The notes under the pieces: generated by a model
Told to the model about the DNA's origin: nothing
The model's database searches: none
Seen by the model: the letters and a program-made list of their open reading frames with translations, nothing else
Shown here: piece after piece, positions 63,309-64,000 of the stretch
How positions within the stretch are numbered: the stretch's first letter is position 1
How the letters are laid out: every line of letters starts with the position of its first letter
Position numbers and translations under genes: made by a program
DNA from: Planctomycetota bacterium
GTDB taxonomy: Bacteria; Planctomycetota; Phycisphaerae; Phycisphaerales; Phycisphaeraceae
DNA: 64,000 bases
Direction: 5' to 3'
Assembly (NCBI GenBank): GCA_024276075.1
Contig: JAJRXX010000041.1
Location: forward strand, 1 to 64,000

Positions 63309-63593
63309 CAGATGCTCGCTCTAAGCAATAGCTATAAAAGTTGATTCCGAAAGAAAAGAAGGGACAACCCCCGGGCAAGTCATCGGCCAAGTCACCATAC
63401 GCCCCGGTTCCCGCCACGCGCTCGCCCGCTTCACGGGCCAAACTATGTCCGGTGTGTTGTCGTGTCTCATGGAGTCGCGATCCGTGCTATCCATACTTGG
63501 CGTTTTAACGATCGTCACAGTCAGATACCAAACCAAGCTTCTGTTTTGTACGATTTTTTTGTTCAAGCTGCAACGTCAAGCCCGTGCCAGCGC

Positions 63594-63672
63594 TATAATG
63601 ACCACCATGAAACACCTGCTCAACGACGACAGACGTATGCCGGTAGGCAGGAGTGATTGTGGCGGCGTCTAA
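63594..63672 (+). promoter_or_regulatory. TATAAT box and a 21-codon reading frame upstream of cimA
   Basis: A perfect TATAAT (63594-63599) has no good -35 partner. A short frame starting at ATG 63607 (MKHLLNDDRRMPVGRSD) ends at 63672, and a start of transcription seven bases after the TATAAT would fall on its ATG. It contains no run of branched-chain amino-acid codons, so a classical attenuator peptide is not supported. The remaining parts of 63309-63790 hold no other gene; the octahaem gene starts in the other direction. Confidence 0.3.
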
Positions 63673-63790
63673 TAAAAAAATAGTCGACGATACTCGATAC
63701 CTCATCGTCCTAGTGATCCGGTAACGTTTTGTTTTTTTAATATTTCAGGTCAATATGCCATCATCCGCAAGACCATAAGGCCATCAGATC

Positions 63791-64000
63791 ATGACCACCA
63801 GACAGCGTATCGAGGTCTACGATACCACCCTCCGCGACGGGACTCAGGGGCAAGGGGTGGCGTTTAGCTTGGTCGACAAGCTCAAGATCGCCAAACATCT
63901 CGATTCGCTGGGAGTGGACTACATCGAGGGCGGCTACCCCCTGGCAAACCCCAAGGACCAGGCATTTTTCACCGAAGCCGCCAAGCTCGATCTGCGTCAC
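63791..64000 (+). CDS. cimA: (R)-citramalate synthase, 5' part only
   Basis: Seventy residues of the N-terminus of an alpha-isopropylmalate-synthase-type TIM barrel; the window ends inside it. IEVYDTTLRDGTQGQG has the metal-binding Asp and catalytic Arg, and YIEGGYPLANPKD is the form typical of citramalate synthase (TIGR00977) and not LeuA. The enzyme makes citramalate from pyruvate and acetyl-CoA for isoleucine. ATG 63791 has a weak AAGG ten bases upstream. Confidence 0.85.
   Translation, partial: MTTRQRIEVYDTTLRDGTQGQGVAFSLVDKLKIAKHLDSLGVDYIEGGYPLANPKDQAFFTEAAKLDLRH

Overview
The window looks like chromosomal DNA of a planctomycete, most likely of the class Phycisphaerae. The support is indirect: a PEP-CTERM surface protein with an XrtA-type exopolysaccharide locus, very large membrane-anchored multihaem proteins beside a cytochrome oxidase operon, weak or absent Shine-Dalgarno sites at several genes, GTG/TTG starts, and many short palindromic intergenic repeats. 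No rRNA gene is present, so the assignment is an inference.

1-20.6 kb is mostly housekeeping: a truncated SLC13/DASS transporter, a PEP-CTERM autotransporter-like protein, an M29 aminopeptidase, an aminoglycoside-phosphotransferase-like kinase, alanine racemase, a DEAD-box helicase (with DEVD), an isolated atpG, lipA, rpsF-ssb-rplI, PgpH and PhoH, then three uncharacterised exported proteins. 20.7-27.0 kb is a minus-strand EPS locus of the PEP-CTERM/XrtA type: glycosyltransferase, BY-kinase, AAA ATPase, chain-length protein, export lipoprotein and priming sugar transferase. No exosortase lies in the window.

27.5-29.4 kb carries an MscS channel and a GDP-mannose 3,5-epimerase-like gene, followed by 350 bp packed with repeats. 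From 44.5 kb down to 29.8 kb runs one 12-gene minus-strand operon, with several 4-bp start/stop overlaps, for a surface glycan. Its last five enzymes match in kind and order of reaction the Campylobacter jejuni O-methyl phosphoramidate (MeOPN) pathway: glutamine kinase (PEP-synthase-like), phosphoglutamine cytidylyltransferase, CDP-glutamine amidohydrolase, an 'APS kinase' look-alike expected to be cytidine-diphosphoramidate kinase, and a methyltransferase. A sulfotransferase-fold protein overlaps the kinase gene and is a candidate transferase for the 3'-phosphonucleotide donor. This is the most interesting system in the window. The block is flanked by copies of one 27-bp repeat and lies beside tRNA-Arg(TCG).

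44.7-48.5 kb holds the tRNA, a small ORF, a PIN-like protein, an FkbM methyltransferase remnant, pabB and a stand-alone CheB methylesterase. 48.6-63.3 kb is a minus-strand respiratory region: a 1782-residue octahaem cytochrome c fused to a cupredoxin domain, a separate cupredoxin paralogue, an A2-type cytochrome oxidase (subunits II, I, III and IV) with haem A synthase and haem O synthase, and an orphan ABC ATPase. The window ends in the start of a plus-strand citramalate synthase gene.
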